The notes: generated by a model from the letters alone, not told the origin. A stretch of 64,000 nucleotides of DNA from Cyanobium sp. PCC 7001 (GCF_000155635.1 NZ_DS990556.1:1657637-1721636), one strand, 5' to 3'; counted from the first letter of the stretch, positions 1 through 8,410 are shown. Numbers and translations are program-made.

Positions 1-1062
1 GCCCTGACCGTGATGCGCCGCTGGCCCAGGGATCCGGCCAGCTGGGACCTGCAGTGGGAGCTGGCGCGCCAACGGCTCCTGCAGGAGGACTGGCGCGCCG
101 CCGCCGTGCTGCTCGGCACCGCGGTCCTCGATCCAGCCAGCATGGCGGCCCCGCAGGATGCCCGCCGCCGCTTCTGGCTGGCCCTCAGCCAGTGGGAGCA
201 GGGTGAGCGTCCGCAGGCGAAGGCAGGCTGGGCCGAGCTGCTGGCCCGTCATCCCGAGGGCTACTACGCCTGGCGGGCGGCCGAGCGCCTCGGCCGCGGC
301 ACCATCAATCTCGATCCGGCCACGGCTCCACCCCTGGAGCAGGCCGCCTGGCGGCCCCTGAACAGCGGACGCGCCGACCTCGACCATCTCTGGCGCCTCG
401 GCCAGAACCTGGAGGCCTGGGAGCAGTGGCGGCAGCTGCGGGGCCAGGAGGCGGCCGCCACCCCGGAGGAGCTGGTGCTCGAAAGCCGGCTGAGACGCGG
501 CGTGGGCGACCACTGGACCGGCCTGGGCCAGCTGGAACTGGCCAGCCTGCGGGCACCCAGCAGCAACTGCGATCTGCAGCTGGAGCTGGCCCGCAGCCGG
601 GCCGAGCCGGCCTTCGCGGACGTTCTCAACAAGGCGGGGCAGCAGGAGCGGGTGCCGGGCACTCTGCTGGCGGCGGTGGCCAAGCAGGAGTCGCGCTTCA
701 GCCCGGCCGTGCGTTCACCCGTTGGCGCAGCGGGGCTGCTGCAGCTGATGCCGGAGACCGCCGCGGAGCTGGCCGGCGGACCTGTCAGCCCCGACAGCCT
801 GGAGGAGCCCGAGCAGAATGCCGCCCTGGGGGCCCGCTACCTGCGCCAGATGCTGGACCGCTGGGAGGGCAACCCTTTCCTGGTGGCCGCCAGCTACAAC
901 GCAGGGCCCGGGGCGGCCGAGAGCTGGATCAACCCCCGGCTGGAGTCCCTGCCGGAACTGTGGGTGGAGGCCATTCCCTACCCCGAGACCCGGCTGTACG
1001 TGAAGAAGGTGCTGGGCAACCTCTGGAGCTTCCAGAACAGCGATCTGCCCATCTGCAGCTGA
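1..1062 (+). CDS. Lytic transglycosylase, SLT domain (5' end outside window)
   Basis: This enzyme should cleave peptidoglycan glycan strands in the periplasm by the non-hydrolytic transglycosylase reaction. The frame is open to the left edge, so the N-terminus, including any signal peptide, is missing. About 350 residues are visible. The first 200 are alpha-helical and Leu/Ala/Trp-rich, like the superhelical part of Slt70 enzymes. The catalytic SLT domain follows: QESRFSP carries the expected catalytic Glu (residue 227 counting from the GTG at 10), then GAAGLLQLMPETA, and ASYNAGPGA near the end. The family call is secure; which housekeeping Slt it is cannot be told. Confidence 0.9.
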   Translation, partial: ALTVMRRWPRDPASWDLQWELARQRLLQEDWRAAAVLLGTAVLDPASMAAPQDARRRFWLALSQWEQGERPQAKAGWAELLARHPEGYYAWRAAERLGRGTINLDPATAPPLEQAAWRPLNSGRADLDHLWRLGQNLEAWEQWRQLRGQEAAATPEELVLESRLRRGVGDHWTGLGQLELASLRAPSSNCDLQLELARSRAEPAFADVLNKAGQQERVPGTLLAAVAKQESRFSPAVRSPVGAAGLLQLMPETAAELAGGPVSPDSLEEPEQNAALGARYLRQMLDRWEGNPFLVAASYNAGPGAAESWINPRLESLPELWVEAIPYPETRLYVKKVLGNLWSFQNSDLPICS

Positions 1063-1080
1063 GCGACCCGTCCGCCCTGA

Positions 1081-1629
1081 TCAGACCACCGCTGCCAGCC
1101 AGCGGCCGGCCGCCGCCCCCAGCAGCACCACGGTGGCGAAGGCCAGCGCCAGGTTCTGGGCCGGTGGCACGATCCGCAGCCGCGCCAGATCGAGCCGGGC
1201 CAGCAGCACCGCCGAGGCCAGGATCAACATGTTGCCCAGCACCTTGAGGTGCAGCAGATAGAGCCCCCCCACCGTCACCAGCAGCAGGGTGAGCACGAGC
1301 GTCACCACCCGGCTGGCGGCCATCAGCTCCGACAGCCTGCGCATCAGGAGCTCAGGCATGGTGCACACCACCACCACCAGCAGGGCGTGCAGACAATCGA
1401 TCGACCAGAACACGTGGTAGAGGATGTCGGCATCCATCCCCTCCACACCCGGGGCGGCAACCTGCCCGCCGCCGATGACGATGGCGGGACCGCTCAGCCC
1501 CCAGTGCAGCCCCTCATAGACAGCGATTCCGGCCAGCAGCAGCAGCATGGGGGCCCGCAACGGCAGGATCAGCAGCCGCAGCGACGCCATCAGCACCGAC
1601 ATCACGGCTTCGGCCAGCGCGCTGATCAC
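1081..1629 (-). CDS. Four-helix membrane protein of unknown function
   Basis: About 182 residues with roughly four or five hydrophobic segments and few charged residues, so an integral membrane protein. I do not recognise a family with confidence. The GTG at 1629 overlaps the TGA stop of the upstream NIL-ferredoxin gene (GTGA overlap), which implies translational coupling and decides this start over a longer in-frame extension. The coupling suggests a membrane partner for the ferredoxin, for example in electron transfer or cofactor handling, but this is inference from position only. Confidence 0.65.
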   Translation of the reverse strand: MISALAEAVMSVLMASLRLLILPLRAPMLLLLAGIAVYEGLHWGLSGPAIVIGGGQVAAPGVEGMDADILYHVFWSIDCLHALLVVVVCTMPELLMRRLSELMAASRVVTLVLTLLLVTVGGLYLLHLKVLGNMLILASAVLLARLDLARLRIVPPAQNLALAFATVVLLGAAAGRWLAAVV

Positions 1630-2039
1630 GACGGGTCCAGCACCAGGGCGATGGCCTCCAGCGGACAGCTGGGGATGCACTGCTCGCAGACCAGACAGCG
1701 CTGGGCGTCGAACTGCAGCTGCCAGTCCGGGGCACCGAACCGCAGGGCGCCGCTCGGACAGACGCTGGAGCAGATGCCGCAGTCCACGCAGCGCTGTCGG
1801 TCCACGGCGATCTGCCCGGGGGCCCGGTTGAGGCCCAGCCCCTGGCTTTCCAGCCAGGCCTCGGCGGCCTCCAGCTCGTCGATGTCGCCGGAGAGCTCCA
1901 CCACCATGGTGCCGCTCTGATTCGGGGCGATCTGGGCCCGCAGGATCTTGGCGGCGATGTCGAAATCCACCGCCAGGCGGTAGGTGATCGGCTGATGCAC
2001 CGCCTCACGGGGGAAATGGAGGGTGAGTCGCCGCTTCAC
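1626..2039 (-). CDS. NIL-domain ferredoxin with two 4Fe-4S motifs
   Basis: A 137-residue protein. The N-terminal ~75 residues match the NIL domain (known from the MetN ABC ATPase C-terminus), here with the signature ending in GDIDELEAAEAWL. The C-terminal half holds two CxxCxxCxxxCP clusters, CVDCGICSSVCP and CLVCEQCIPSCP, typical of a bacterial 2[4Fe-4S] ferredoxin. The start is GTG at 2039. NIL-ferredoxins are usually linked to sulfur or methionine metabolism; the role in cyanobacteria is not established. It is coupled by a 4-base overlap to the downstream membrane protein. Confidence 0.88.
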   Translation of the reverse strand: MKRRLTLHFPREAVHQPITYRLAVDFDIAAKILRAQIAPNQSGTMVVELSGDIDELEAAEAWLESQGLGLNRAPGQIAVDRQRCVDCGICSSVCPSGALRFGAPDWQLQFDAQRCLVCEQCIPSCPLEAIALVLDPS

Positions 2040-2108
2040 GGGTCCAGAGGCCTGATGGGGCTGCCAGAGTGCAGCGCAAGCGCAGCAGTCTCTCCCAACC
2101 TATCCACG

Positions 2109-2675
2109 ATGAGCAGTTCCTCCGGTGCCCCGGGTCTCGGCCGGCGCGAGCGGCTGGTGCTGGTGCTGATCGCCAGCCTGCTGGCCGCGGCGGTGCTCTG
2201 GCTGCGGGGCGGGCTGCAACCCCAGGCGCCGCTCGAGGCCCTGGCCCGCCGCTCTCCCGAGCTGTCGGTCGCCCTCGCCGATGGGCGCCCCACCCTGGTG
2301 GAGTTCTACGCCGACTGGTGCGAGGCCTGCCGCACCATGGCGCCGGCGATGCAGTCGGTTGAATCCGGCTACCGCGGCCGCCTGGACGTGGTGCTGCTCA
2401 ACGTGGACAACCCGCGCTGGGAACCCGAGCTGGAGCGCTTCGCGGTGAACGGCATCCCCCAGCTCGAGCTGTTCGACGGCCGCGGTGACACCGTCGGCCG
2501 CTCGATCGGCGTCCGCAGCCAGCCGGAGCTGCTGGCCCTGGCGGAGGCCCTGGTGACGGACCAGCCCCTGCCCCAGCTGGCCGGTGTGGGCGCCGTGAGC
2601 CCCCTGGCCGGGGGCGAGGCGGGGATCGAGGCTGGCGGCACTGGCACCATGGCAGGACCACGCAGCCACGGCTGA
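2109..2675 (+). CDS. txlA: Membrane-anchored thioredoxin-like protein TxlA
   Basis: A 188-residue protein with one N-terminal membrane helix (residues ~16-33) and a thioredoxin fold. The redox motif is WCEAC, Cys71 and Cys74, within FYADWCEACRTMAP, and the cis-proline region NGIPQLELF follows. TxlA/HCF164-type proteins carry reducing equivalents for thiol chemistry on the thylakoid or periplasmic side and are linked to photosystem and cytochrome assembly. The frame is open upstream to 1995, but ATG at 2109 puts the helix in the right place. The next gene on the strand is thyX. Confidence 0.85.
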   Translation: MSSSSGAPGLGRRERLVLVLIASLLAAAVLWLRGGLQPQAPLEALARRSPELSVALADGRPTLVEFYADWCEACRTMAPAMQSVESGYRGRLDVVLLNVDNPRWEPELERFAVNGIPQLELFDGRGDTVGRSIGVRSQPELLALAEALVTDQPLPQLAGVGAVSPLAGGEAGIEAGGTGTMAGPRSHG

Positions 2676-2696
2676 GATCCCCACCACCCCGCTGCC

Positions 2697-3422
2697 ATGG
2701 ATTCCCGCTTCCGCGTGGCCCTGATCGCCGCCACCCCCAACCCCCAGCAGTGCGTCTACGCCGGGATGCACCAGGACTACAGCGAAGGCTTCGTGATGCT
2801 CGACCAGGCCAGCTGGCCCGACGAGCGCCAGGCCGGAGAGATCTGCGTCAAGCGGCTGCTGGCCGGGGAGCGGGGGCACTACGGACCGCTCGAGCACGCC
2901 CAGATCGTGCTCAACGTGGGCTGGTTTCCCCACTCGGTGATGCAGCAGGCGCGCACCCACCGGGTGGGCGTGAGCTTCGATGTGCAGTCGATGCGCTACA
3001 CCGGCGAGCGCATCTGCCGGGCGGCCAACGGGGAGGTGGATCTCGAGGAGGTGTTCTACCTGCGGCCGGTCGGCAGCTATGCCGACCGGCAGGGCAAGAA
3101 ATACCTCTACTCAGAGGAACAGCGTGCATGCGACCTCGACCTCTGCCGCCGGGCCGCCGAGCGCTACCGCGACCTGCTGGCCAGCGGCTTCGCCGAGGAG
3201 CACGCCCGCGGGCTGCTGCCGTTCGACTACCGCCAGCACTTCGTGGTGAGTTTCACCCTGCGGGCCCTGCTGCACTTCCTGGACCTGCGGGCCAAGCTCG
3301 ATGCCCAGCAGGAGATCCGTGAGCTCTGCGATCTGATCTGGCCTCACCTGCAGGCCTGGACCCCTGAGATCGCCGCCTGGTACGAGAAGAGCCGGCTCCA
3401 CCGCGCCCGCCTGGCCCCCTGA
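2697..3422 (+). CDS. thyX: FAD-dependent thymidylate synthase ThyX
   Basis: Makes dTMP from dUMP using methylene-tetrahydrofolate and FADH2, replacing ThyA. The protein has 241 residues. The ThyX signature region is visible as RTHRVGVSFDVQSMRY; the R-x-H-R...S...RY pattern is a relaxed form of the usual RHRxxSxxxxSxRY. Near the C-terminus, LRALLHFLDLRAKLDAQQEI matches the conserved active-site helix. It lies beside dcd (convergent), which feeds dUTP and so dUMP into the same pathway. Confidence 0.95.
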   Translation: MDSRFRVALIAATPNPQQCVYAGMHQDYSEGFVMLDQASWPDERQAGEICVKRLLAGERGHYGPLEHAQIVLNVGWFPHSVMQQARTHRVGVSFDVQSMRYTGERICRAANGEVDLEEVFYLRPVGSYADRQGKKYLYSEEQRACDLDLCRRAAERYRDLLASGFAEEHARGLLPFDYRQHFVVSFTLRALLHFLDLRAKLDAQQEIRELCDLIWPHLQAWTPEIAAWYEKSRLHRARLAP

Positions 3423-3441
3423 GAAACCCGGTGAGCTGCGG

Positions 3442-4035
3442 CTACACGCGGGCGAGGGTCACCCGTTCCGGCTGATGCTGGTACTTGCCGGCCCGATCCC
3501 GGTAGGTGGTGTCGCAGGGATCGCCTTCGAAGAACAGCAGCTGGCAGATGCCCTCATTGGCATAGATCCGGCAGTCGGCTCCGGAGGAATTGCTGAATTC
3601 CAGGGTGAGGTGCCCCTCCCAGCTGGCCTCGGCCGGGGTGGTGTTCACAATGATGCCGAGGCGGGCGTAGGTGCTCTTGCCCAGGCAGATCACCGTGATG
3701 TTGGCCGGCACGCGCATGCGCTCCAGCGCCACACCAAGTCCGTAGGAATGGGCCGGGAGGATGAAATAGGAGCCGTCCTCGTCGTCATGCAGGGGAGCGG
3801 GCTCCAGGTTGGCCGGATTGAACCGCTTGGGGTTCATCACCGTGCCGGGCACGTGCCGGAAGATCAGAAACTCCTGGGGGGAAAGCCGCAGGTCATAGCC
3901 GTAGGAGGAGCAGCCGTAGCTGAGCACCGGTCGGGTGGCCTGGTCCGGCTCGAGATGGCGCACCAGGCTGGCCTGGAACGGCTCCAACATCCCACCGGCC
4001 GCCTGCGCCTTGATCCAACGGTCGTTCTTGAGCAT
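3442..4035 (-). CDS. dcd: dCTP deaminase
   Basis: Deaminates dCTP to dUTP, the supply route to dUMP for the neighbouring thyX. The protein has 197 residues from ATG 4035; the open frame runs further upstream but only into cobA-like sequence. Family landmarks include SYGCSSYGYDLRLS near the N-terminus, a KSTYARLG segment, and TTPAEASWEGHLTLEFSN with the catalytic Glu region. The C-terminus (CQLLFFEGD then TYRDRAGKYQ) matches the nucleotide-closing tail of trimeric dCTP deaminases. It lies 11 bases downstream of the cobA-like gene on the same strand. Confidence 0.95.
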   Translation of the reverse strand: MLKNDRWIKAQAAGGMLEPFQASLVRHLEPDQATRPVLSYGCSSYGYDLRLSPQEFLIFRHVPGTVMNPKRFNPANLEPAPLHDDEDGSYFILPAHSYGLGVALERMRVPANITVICLGKSTYARLGIIVNTTPAEASWEGHLTLEFSNSSGADCRIYANEGICQLLFFEGDPCDTTYRDRAGKYQHQPERVTLARV

Positions 4036-4046
4036 GGGGAGTGGAC

Positions 4047-4718
4047 CTAGAGGCCGCGGCGGAGCTGGGTGACCTGATCGGCCAGCGCCATCAGCTCTGG
4101 CCCCATGGAAGGCCCGGTCAGGATGACATCCAGGTGGGCCGGCCGCTGCTCGAGCGTGGCGAGCACCTCCTCCAGGGGCACATAGCCCAGCTCCACGGCC
4201 AGGCCGAGCTCGTCGAGCACCATCAGGTCCACGGCGCCCTGCAGCAGCTGCTGGCGGCTGTAGGCCCACACCGCCAGCACGGCCTCCCGCACCGCCGGGG
4301 GGTGGTCGCCGGCGGGCTCGGCCAGGCAGGCCACCACGGAGGGCCGCAGCCACTGGAGCCGGCCGCACAGCCAGGGGCTGGCGGCCAGGCCCTGGTCGAC
4401 GCCCCCCTTCAGCAGCTGGCTCACCAGCACGCGGCTGCCCAGCCCCGCGCTGCGCAGAGCCTGGCTGAGCACGGAATTGGCGCTGCCCCGGAAGGGGGCG
4501 GTGTGCACCTGGAGCATCCCTTCAGGCTGGGCCGCCAGACGCACAGGCAGGGGCGTGGGCGGCAGGGGCCGGTGGGTGGGCGCCGCTGGGGCCTCGCTGC
4601 CCGCCGCACCCAGCACCTCCAGCCGCGGAGTGCGGCGCGGCGGAAGCGCTGTCACCCTCGCGGAACCGGCGGGTTCGGCGCTGCCGGGACCCGGGCTGGT
4701 CGTGAGACTGGCGGCCAT
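4047..4718 (-). CDS. Cob(I)alamin adenosyltransferase-like protein (CobA/BtuR family) with altered P-loop
   Basis: A 223-residue protein from ATG 4718. The last ~150 residues follow the CobA/BtuR/CobO pattern: ALRSAGLGSRVLVSQLLKGG, a switch-like DLMVLDELGLAVELGYVP, then DVILTGPSMGPELMALADQV. The N-terminal ~60 residues are Pro/Ala-rich and probably disordered. In the position where the family has the GNGKGKTT nucleotide loop, this protein reads APFRGSANSVL, with no GKT. It therefore either binds ATP in another way or has lost the classic activity. It is divergent from ntcA and followed closely by dcd. Confidence 0.8.
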   Translation of the reverse strand: MAASLTTSPGPGSAEPAGSARVTALPPRRTPRLEVLGAAGSEAPAAPTHRPLPPTPLPVRLAAQPEGMLQVHTAPFRGSANSVLSQALRSAGLGSRVLVSQLLKGGVDQGLAASPWLCGRLQWLRPSVVACLAEPAGDHPPAVREAVLAVWAYSRQQLLQGAVDLMVLDELGLAVELGYVPLEEVLATLEQRPAHLDVILTGPSMGPELMALADQVTQLRRGL

Positions 4719-4884
4719 GGGCCTTCCGGCGACGCAGGACTGAATGTAGCGGCATCGCGCCGTAGCGCAGCACACAGACACCACCCCTAGTGGAAACATC
4801 TGTACCACCGAGCCGGACTGGCGCACGGCCTGTGTTGGCGGGGAACACAGCCGCGTCGCAGACGGCCCCACCGACTCTCAAAGC

Positions 4885-4926
4885 GTGATGGTTGCTACAC
4901 GGGGGGCCCGGAGTGATCTTTAGGGT
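4885..4926 (+). promoter_or_regulatory. NtcA-type promoter of ntcA (autoregulation)
   Basis: GTG-N8-TAC at 4885-4898 is one mismatch from the NtcA consensus GTA-N8-TAC. It is followed after exactly 22 bases by TAGGGT (4921-4926), which fits the TAN3T -10 box. This spacing is that of NtcA-activated cyanobacterial promoters, and ntcA autoactivation is established in other cyanobacteria. Transcription would begin about 4933, giving a short leader before ATG 4951. Confidence 0.7.
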
Positions 4927-4950
4927 CCGGCGATCTGCCTTCCCCACCCC

Positions 4951-5691
4951 ATGGTTGGCGCCTCACGCGGCTTCAGCAGGACCGCCAGCACGCCCAGCAG
5001 TGGGGCCCCCGGGGTGGTGAGCGGCATCGGGTCCGCCGGCCAGAACACCCAGACCCTGCTGGAGGTGATCCGCAGCCTGTCCGGCAGCAGCATCGAGACG
5101 ATCGAGCGCAGCAAGACCATCTTCTTCCCGGGCGATCCGGCCGAACGGGTCTACCTGCTGCGGCGCGGCGCCGTGCGGCTCTCCAGGGTGTACGAGTCGG
5201 GGGAGGAGATCACCGTGGCCCTGCTGCGGGAGAACAGCCTCTTCGGCGTGCTGTCCCTGCTCACCGGCCAACGCTCGGATCGCTTCTATCACGCCATCGC
5301 CTTCACCAGGGTGGAGCTGCTGAGCGCCCCGGCCAGCTCGGTGCGCAAGGCGATCGAGCAGGACGCCAGCGTGGGGCTGCTGCTGCTTCAGGGGCTCTCC
5401 TCCCGGATCCTCCAGACCGAGACCATGATCGAAACCCTCACCCACCGGGACATGAGCTCCCGGCTGGTGAGCTTTCTGCTGGTGCTCTGCCGTGACTTCG
5501 GGGTGCCGGGCACCGAGGGCATCACGATCGATCTGCGCCTCTCCCACCAGGCCATCGCCGAGGCGATCGGCTCCACCCGGGTCACGATCACCCGGCTTCT
5601 GGGGGATCTTCGCAATGAGGGTCTGGTGCAGATCGATCGCAAGAAGATCACCGTGTTCGACCCGATCGCCCTGGCCAAGCGGTTCAGCTGA
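4951..5691 (+). CDS. ntcA: Global nitrogen regulator NtcA
   Basis: CRP/FNR-family transcription factor that senses 2-oxoglutarate and controls nitrogen assimilation genes in cyanobacteria. The protein has 246 residues. A Ser/Gly-rich N-terminus leads into the cyclic-nucleotide-like fold ([21 protein letters not shown], then [21 protein letters not shown]), a long dimer helix, and the winged helix with recognition segment [20 protein letters not shown]. The tail [17 protein letters not shown] matches NtcA. ATG 4951 fits the predicted transcription start just upstream. Confidence 0.97.
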   Translation: MVGASRGFSRTASTPSSGAPGVVSGIGSAGQNTQTLLEVIRSLSGSSIETIERSKTIFFPGDPAERVYLLRRGAVRLSRVYESGEEITVALLRENSLFGVLSLLTGQRSDRFYHAIAFTRVELLSAPASSVRKAIEQDASVGLLLLQGLSSRILQTETMIETLTHRDMSSRLVSFLLVLCRDFGVPGTEGITIDLRLSHQAIAEAIGSTRVTITRLLGDLRNEGLVQIDRKKITVFDPIALAKRFS

Positions 5692-5757
5692 TCCGATGGC
5701 ACTGCCGGCCCGGGGGTTCCCGTCAGGGCGGGATACTGACCCCGTTGCGGAGCACCT

Positions 5758-6969
5758 GTGTCGGGCTGGCTGCTGATCCTGGCGCTGCTGGTGCTGGGTG
5801 GCGTGCTCGCCACCCTGGGAGATCGCCTGGGCAGCCGCGTCGGCAAGGCCCGCCTGAGCCTGTTCAACATGCGGCCGCGGCGCACGGCGGTGCTGATCAC
5901 CGTGCTCACCGGCAGCCTGATCAGCGCCGTGTCCCTGGGGCTGATGCTGCTGGTGAGCGAGCGGCTGCGCACCGGCCTGTTCGAGCTGGAGCGGCTCGAG
6001 GAGCGGTTGAGCACCACCCGAACCCAGCTGGAGGCGAGCCGCGAGCGGCTGAGCTCCAGTCAGGCGGAGGTGGCCCGCGCCCAGCAGGGCCAGCGCCGGG
6101 TGCAGAGGGAACTCGCCCAGGCCGAACGGCGGGCCACCGACCTGCGCCGCGAACTGGCGCCGCTGCAGGCCCAGCGCGCCCGCCTGGAGCGGGAACGGGA
6201 ACGGCTGACCCGGGTGTTGAGCGGCCGCGATGCCGAGATCAAGCGCACCGAAGCCGAGCTGAAGACCGTGCGCGAGAAGATCGCCGCCGGGGCGAAGGAG
6301 CTGGAAGACCTCGAGAACAACCTCATTGCCCTGCGCCGCGGAGACGTGGTGATCACCACCGGTCAGACCCTGGCCAGCGCCAAGGTGCAGCTGGAGCGTC
6401 CGGATCAGGCGAAGGAGGTGATCACGGCGCTGCTGCAGCAGGCCAACAGCAACGCCTTCCGGCGGGTGCTGCCCGGCCAGCCGGTGGATCGGCAGATCCT
6501 GCTGGTGCCCAGCAACGACATCGCCCGGCTGGAGAGCCTGCTGGCCCGTCCGGGCAGCTGGGTGGTGAGCATCCTCTCGGCGGCCAACGTGCTGCGCGGC
6601 GAGCGCCAGGTGCTGGCCTTTCCGGACCTGCGCCCCAACCGCCGCGTGGTGGACGGGGGCGAGGTGATGGCCCGCACCACGATCGAGGCGGACCTGCGCA
6701 GCCCGGAACAGCTGGTGCGGCGGCTCAACCTGCTGCTGGCCGCGGCCTACGCCCAGGCCCAGCGCCAGGGCACCCTGGTGGATGGGCTCCAGTTCGATGC
6801 CGCCAAGTTCAACCAGCTGGCCCGCAGCCTGGCGGAGCGGCCCGAGGACACGGTGGTGCAGCTGGAGGCCGTGGCCCTGCGCGATGCCGACACCCCCGAC
6901 CCGATCGCGGTGGAGCTGCGCATCCTGGGGGGTTGGCAGAACCCGCCGCTGCGGCCGGCACGCCCATGA
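5758..6969 (+). CDS. DUF3084 coiled-coil membrane protein
   Basis: A 403-residue cyanobacterial-type protein. Two N-terminal membrane segments (residues ~4-20 and ~44-66) are followed by a long Arg/Glu/Leu/Gln-rich coiled coil (~75-200) and a mixed C-terminal domain. The N-terminal motif LGDRLGSRVGKARLSLFNMR and the later region TTGQTLASAKVQLERP fit DUF3084. Its molecular role is not known to me. Translation probably starts at GTG 5758. Its TGA overlaps the ATG of the next gene, so the two are coupled. Confidence 0.82.
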   Translation: MSGWLLILALLVLGGVLATLGDRLGSRVGKARLSLFNMRPRRTAVLITVLTGSLISAVSLGLMLLVSERLRTGLFELERLEERLSTTRTQLEASRERLSSSQAEVARAQQGQRRVQRELAQAERRATDLRRELAPLQAQRARLERERERLTRVLSGRDAEIKRTEAELKTVREKIAAGAKELEDLENNLIALRRGDVVITTGQTLASAKVQLERPDQAKEVITALLQQANSNAFRRVLPGQPVDRQILLVPSNDIARLESLLARPGSWVVSILSAANVLRGERQVLAFPDLRPNRRVVDGGEVMARTTIEADLRSPEQLVRRLNLLLAAAYAQAQRQGTLVDGLQFDAAKFNQLARSLAERPEDTVVQLEAVALRDADTPDPIAVELRILGGWQNPPLRPARP

Positions 6970-7475
6970 CGACGGACCAGCCCGGCAGACCCCCGGCCCC
7001 TGCGCCAACCCCACCGGTGGCCGGTCTCGATCCAGGCCGGAGCAAATGCGGTCTGGTGCTGGCCGAGCCTGGCACCGCCCAGGTGCTGCAGGCCGCCATC
7101 CTGCCTCCGGACCAGGCCCTGGCCCTGCTGGCGGACTGGCGGCAGGGCCAGGGCCTGCGGGAGGTGGTGCTGGGGGACGGCACCGGCAGCACCACCTGGC
7201 CGGAGCCGCTGCGCCGGCAAGGCCTCGAGCCCCGGGTCGTGGAGGAGCACGGAACCACCCTGGCGGCACGAACGCGCTACTGGGAGCTGCGGCACACCCC
7301 TAGCTGGCGGCAGCTGCTGCCCCGGGGGATGCGGCTGCCTCCGCGCGACATCGACGATGTGGTGGCCCAGCTGCTGGTGGAGCGCTGGCTCGGCCGCTCG
7401 CTCAGCCGATGCTCCGAGGCGGTGCTGCGCCAGTGGCCCGGCCCTGCGGGCCCTAGAAGCGGGCGCGCACCGTGA
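6966..7475 (+). CDS. RuvC-fold resolvase-like protein
   Basis: A 169-residue protein in an ATGA overlap with the DUF3084 gene. It has an RNase H/RuvC-like layout: GLDPGRSKCGLVL gives the first acidic residue, EVVLGDGTG a second strand, then VVEEHGTTLAARTRYWEL and the C-terminal acidic helix RDIDDVVAQLLVERWL. This resembles YqgF/RuvX-like proteins annotated as resolvase in cyanobacteria, whose substrate may be a Holliday junction or pre-16S rRNA. The last 23 bases overlap the convergent DUF3146 gene. Confidence 0.72.
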   Translation: MTTDQPGRPPAPAPTPPVAGLDPGRSKCGLVLAEPGTAQVLQAAILPPDQALALLADWRQGQGLREVVLGDGTGSTTWPEPLRRQGLEPRVVEEHGTTLAARTRYWELRHTPSWRQLLPRGMRLPPRDIDDVVAQLLVERWLGRSLSRCSEAVLRQWPGPAGPRSGRAP

Positions 7476-7710
7476 AGGCGTAATCGCCGCCCGGCTCGAG
7501 CTGATAGTCGGCCTTGAGCAGGAACCGGAGCAGCGCATCCTGGATCAGGGCCCGGCCCAGGGAAGGCTCCACACAGAGTTCGCCCCGGTCGAAGGCCCAG
7601 CTGAAGGTCCAGTGGAAGCCGCCGGCACTCACCTCCCCCTCCAGCCTGCGCTTGCTGAAGCTCTGGTGCAGCACACGCAGCTGGGCTGTGGTGGCAGGCA
7701 GAGGGGCCAT
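7453..7710 (-). CDS. DUF3146 family protein
   Basis: A small 85-residue soluble protein with the pattern of a cyanobacterial conserved family that I assign to DUF3146 (GGFHWTFSWAFDRGELCVEP, then GRALIQDALLRFLL). No function is known to me. It starts four bases after the stop of pth on the same strand, so the two are probably transcribed together. Its 3' end overlaps the RuvC-fold gene on the other strand. Confidence 0.7.
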   Translation of the reverse strand: MAPLPATTAQLRVLHQSFSKRRLEGEVSAGGFHWTFSWAFDRGELCVEPSLGRALIQDALLRFLLKADYQLEPGGDYAFTVRARF

Positions 7711-7714
7711 GGGC

Positions 7715-8350
7715 TCAGGCTGTCGGGGTCTGGGGCTGAAAACTGTTCAATCGATTACCGGCCCTCTCCAGGCCGAGGCGCTGAATCTGGCCGATGCCGG
7801 CCTCCACTTCGTTCAGCACGGCCTCCAGGCACGGCTGCTCCGCGGCACTGAAGCGGCCGAGCACATGGCCGATGGTGCGCGCCCGTCGCTCGGCGGGGTT
7901 CTCGGCCGGCGCCCCGATGCCGATCCGCAGGCGTGGAAAGTCCTGGGTGCCCAGGTGGCTGATGGCGCTGCGCAGACCGTTGTGCCCCCCGGCGCTGCCG
8001 CTGGCCCGCAGGCGCAGCTTCCCGAGCGGCAGATCCATGTCGTCCACCACCACGAGCAGCTCGGCCGGCCGCAGCGAGAACCAGTCCAGGGCGGCGCGGA
8101 TGGAGCGGCCGCTGTCGTTCATGAAGGTCTGGGGCATCAGCAGCCGCAGGCGCTGCTCCCCCTGGCCCACATCGGCCAGCAGACCGTGGAGCCTGGACTG
8201 CTGCCGGAAGGAGCCTCCGGCGGAACGGACCAGCTGTTCCAGGGCCATGAAGCCCACGTTGTGGCGGGTGCCGGCGTAACGACTGCCGGGGTTGCCGAGC
8301 CCCACCACCAACTGCAGGCGCGCCGGCTGGGTGGGGGACTCGGAAGGCAC
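7715..8350 (-). CDS. pth: Peptidyl-tRNA hydrolase
   Basis: Releases tRNA from prematurely dissociated peptidyl-tRNA. The protein has 211 residues with a GTG start at 8350. The family's landmarks are present: VGLGNPGSRYAGTRHNVGF with the catalytic His, LMPQTFMNDSGRSI, VVVDDMDLPLGKLRLR, and GGHNGLRSAISHLGTQDFPR. The C-terminus has the expected basic helix. Upstream on the same strand, after a gap of 168 bases, are tatA and psbH. Confidence 0.96.
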   Translation of the reverse strand: MPSESPTQPARLQLVVGLGNPGSRYAGTRHNVGFMALEQLVRSAGGSFRQQSRLHGLLADVGQGEQRLRLLMPQTFMNDSGRSIRAALDWFSLRPAELLVVVDDMDLPLGKLRLRASGSAGGHNGLRSAISHLGTQDFPRLRIGIGAPAENPAERRARTIGHVLGRFSAAEQPCLEAVLNEVEAGIGQIQRLGLERAGNRLNSFQPQTPTA

Positions 8351-8370
8351 GAGTTCAGAGGTTCACGTCA

Positions 8371-8410
8371 GGGGCTGGCCTGCTGGCATCAGGGGGGCTG
8401 GCCTGCTGGC
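8371..8410. repeat. 17-bp direct repeat between tatA and pth
   Basis: GGGGCTGGCCTGCTGGC occurs at 8371-8387 and again at 8394-8410. It lies in the otherwise featureless 168-base gap between tatA and pth. No function is apparent; it looks like a simple local duplication. Confidence 0.7.

Noticed and set aside
4963-7269. 768-residue open frame on the minus strand
   Set aside because: It lies opposite ntcA, the DUF3084 gene and the RuvC-fold gene, is Gln/His/Gly/Ala-rich without a domain, and is a composition shadow of those genes.
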